Shown: piece after piece, positions 4,808-6,087 of the stretch
Layout of the letters: every line of letters begins with the position of its first letter
How positions within the stretch are numbered: the stretch's first letter is position 1
NCBI GenBank assembly: GCA_017476085.1
Contig: JAFVEJ010000175.1
Coordinates: forward strand, 1 to 6,087
Direction of reading: 5' to 3'
Origin: Alphaproteobacteria bacterium
GTDB lineage: Bacteria > Pseudomonadota > Alphaproteobacteria > RF32 > CAG-977
Length of the DNA: 6,087 nucleotides
Translations under genes and position numbers: made by a program
Notes under the pieces: model-generated
Databases searched by the model: none
Seen by the model: the letters and a program-made list of their open reading frames with translations, nothing else
What the model was told of the DNA's origin: nothing

Positions 4808-6087
4808 CAATTTACTTTCAAAAAATCTTCTATCAAATAAGGACGATATTCCTTTTCCGGATCAAAGGGTAAACGTTCCACAATCGGCCACTGTTTGTCT
4901 TTCGGCGGTTTGTCTCCCCATACGCCGCCGGCACTCCATACGAAAGGAGCAACGCGAATTTCCGATTGCGGAAACACATCGCGAGCAACGAGGGCGATAA
5001 AATAATCAGGATGATCAAAAATCAAATGTTTGTAGTTTCTTGCCACACCGATGCTTCGCATTGAATTTATGTCGGTTTGAACTTTACCGGCCTGAATATG
5101 CCGTTCATATAAAATCAACGCGTTAACCGGAATTTTCGACGTTACTTCCGGCAAATGCCAGAAGCTGACTTTTTGCAAAGCGCGTTTCTCCTGCGTATTG
5201 ATAAACAGAATAAAATCCAATCCGCCGTTGCTTGGAAGAATGTCGCCTTTGCGATCCATTTTGAAATACCAAAAATTATCGTCTTTTCCGGCGTAAAATC
5301 TCGACATATTTATGTTGCCGTCGTTTGAAGCTAACAAAGGCAAATCAGGCGGCAGAGCATTTTTCGGATCTTCGTCTGTAAACGTAAAGGAAACGCCGTC
5401 TTGTTTGAAAAAGAAAACTATCGTTTTATCCGGTAAAATCGGCAGGAGAACCTCATGAGCCGACGTATCCAAAACAAGATCAAGTGTTTTTGAAAGGCGA
5501 TCTGTTTCAAAAATGCTGTAACCTGTCAATGCGACTTTTCCTTGCCCTTTAGGTAAACGAAGGAGCCCGCCTTGTTCAGGGATGTTGAAAACGAATGGAA
5601 TATCTTCTTTCGAGCTGTGCAGTTGATTGTCCGGATAAACCGAAACGGTTTCGGTGTTTTTCAATGACGTTTTGTTTTTTTTGAAAGCAGACGCATCAAA
5701 GTTTTCTAATTTAAAAACAAAAGTCCCAGAAGCAGGCAGGTTATCAATCCGCATTTTTCCGTTGTTCCATTCGGCTTTAATCGTTTTTTTGTCGCCGAAA
5801 ATTATGTTGGCGCCCGTCGCTTTGTAATCCGACAGATCCGCTTCAAAAGTTTCGGGCTTTTGAGACAGATTGATGATAACAATAGCCGCTTCATTTTCAT
5901 AATTCAGCAGATAAGCATAAATCTTGTCATTTGCCGCAGAAACGGGAGTTCTACGGCCTTTGAAAAACAAGTGAGGATAGTTTTTTTTCAAAGCCATTAA
6001 ATCGCGATAATGGTTTAAAAGGGAATCTTTTCTTTTCTCTTGTTCAGCGACATTTACTTTACGATAGTCGTCTGTAATCGGAACGAC
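4807..6087 (-). CDS. GH13 alpha-amylase-family glycosidase, C-terminal part, with added C-terminal module
   Basis: The frame stays open to the window edge, so the gene is 5'-truncated; 426 residues are visible, numbered from the edge. Residues 1-43 contain VVPITDDYRKVNVAEQE and SLLNHYRDLMALKKNYPHLF. This is the typical end of a GH13 barrel, where oligo-1,6-glucosidase and amylase relatives read PVNPNYxxVNVExQ and YRxLIxLRKxxP. ATG 5997 inside this stretch is therefore not the true start. Residues 44-128 form the usual C-terminal beta domain (IYAYLLNYENEAAIVIINLS to SGTFVFKLEN). The catalytic residues lie outside the window, so activity and substrate cannot be judged. Residues 129-426 are an unusual extension: a beta-rich region, then NINMSRFYAGKDDNFWYFKM (258-277) and GLDFILFINT (289-298), which look like a DOMON/CBM9-like beta-sandwich (inference). 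Its TGA overlaps the transporter ATG by one base, implying one operon. Confidence 0.8.
   Translation of the reverse strand, partial: VVPITDDYRKVNVAEQEKRKDSLLNHYRDLMALKKNYPHLFFKGRRTPVSAANDKIYAYLLNYENEAAIVIINLSQKPETFEADLSDYKATGANIIFGDKKTIKAEWNNGKMRIDNLPASGTFVFKLENFDASAFKKNKTSLKNTETVSVYPDNQLHSSKEDIPFVFNIPEQGGLLRLPKGQGKVALTGYSIFETDRLSKTLDLVLDTSAHEVLLPILPDKTIVFFFKQDGVSFTFTDEDPKNALPPDLPLLASNDGNINMSRFYAGKDDNFWYFKMDRKGDILPSNGGLDFILFINTQEKRALQKVSFWHLPEVTSKIPVNALILYERHIQAGKVQTDINSMRSIGVARNYKHLIFDHPDYFIALVARDVFPQSEIRVAPFVWSAGGVWGDKPPKDKQWPIVERLPFDPEKEYRPYLIEDFLKVN

Noticed and set aside
4734..5000. Plus-strand open frame of 88 codons
   Set aside because: It lies antisense to the well-supported glycosidase and transporter frames, with no recognisable product.

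Overview
The window reads as a piece of an alphaproteobacterial chromosome with moderate GC (mid-40s percent by eye). The evidence is the order hflC - DUF2065 small membrane protein - Do/HtrA-type serine protease, which is typical of that class, and the sequence style of the HflC, DUF2065 and HolC proteins. Genus cannot be decided. Three separate broken genes in 6 kb suggest a genome undergoing decay, as in host-associated lineages, although errors in a draft assembly could explain the two single-base lesions.

Left half, + strand (1-3073): a tightly packed, operon-like run. hflC (SPFH/band-7 regulator of FtsH) is followed after 14 bases by a 61-residue DUF2065 membrane protein. Two bases further on comes a periplasmic Do-like protease with a signal peptide, a trypsin-like domain and two PDZ domains. 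Ten bases after that is holC (chi subunit of DNA polymerase III). The first three fit an envelope protein quality-control theme; holC is a replication gene that appears to share the transcript. The protease is broken: one base is missing exactly in the codon for its catalytic serine, and the neighbouring conserved proline reads as histidine.

Middle (3074-3418): no intact gene. It holds a minus-strand relic of a cation diffusion facilitator (CDF) metal exporter. An early transmembrane segment with the HxxxD metal motif is joined almost directly to the extreme C-terminus, out of frame, with most of the gene lost. Beyond it lies AT-rich DNA with an inverted repeat that could end transcription of the convergent units.

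Right half, - strand (3419-6087): two translationally coupled genes. The upstream one, cut by the window edge, encodes the C-terminal part of a GH13 alpha-amylase-family enzyme carrying an extra C-terminal region of about 290 residues with a probable beta-sandwich module. Its stop overlaps by one base the start of a polytopic transporter resembling the Npt1/Npt2 (ATP/ADP-translocase-like) branch of the MFS clan. That transporter has an in-frame TAG at codon 36, with clear homologous-looking sequence on both sides in the same frame, so it is probably a recent nonsense pseudogene.

No RNA genes, CRISPR arrays, insertion sequences or phage genes were seen. I did not find a convincing new system. 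The points worth checking are the lesion at the protease active site, the amber codon, the CDF relic and the unusual tail on the glycosidase.
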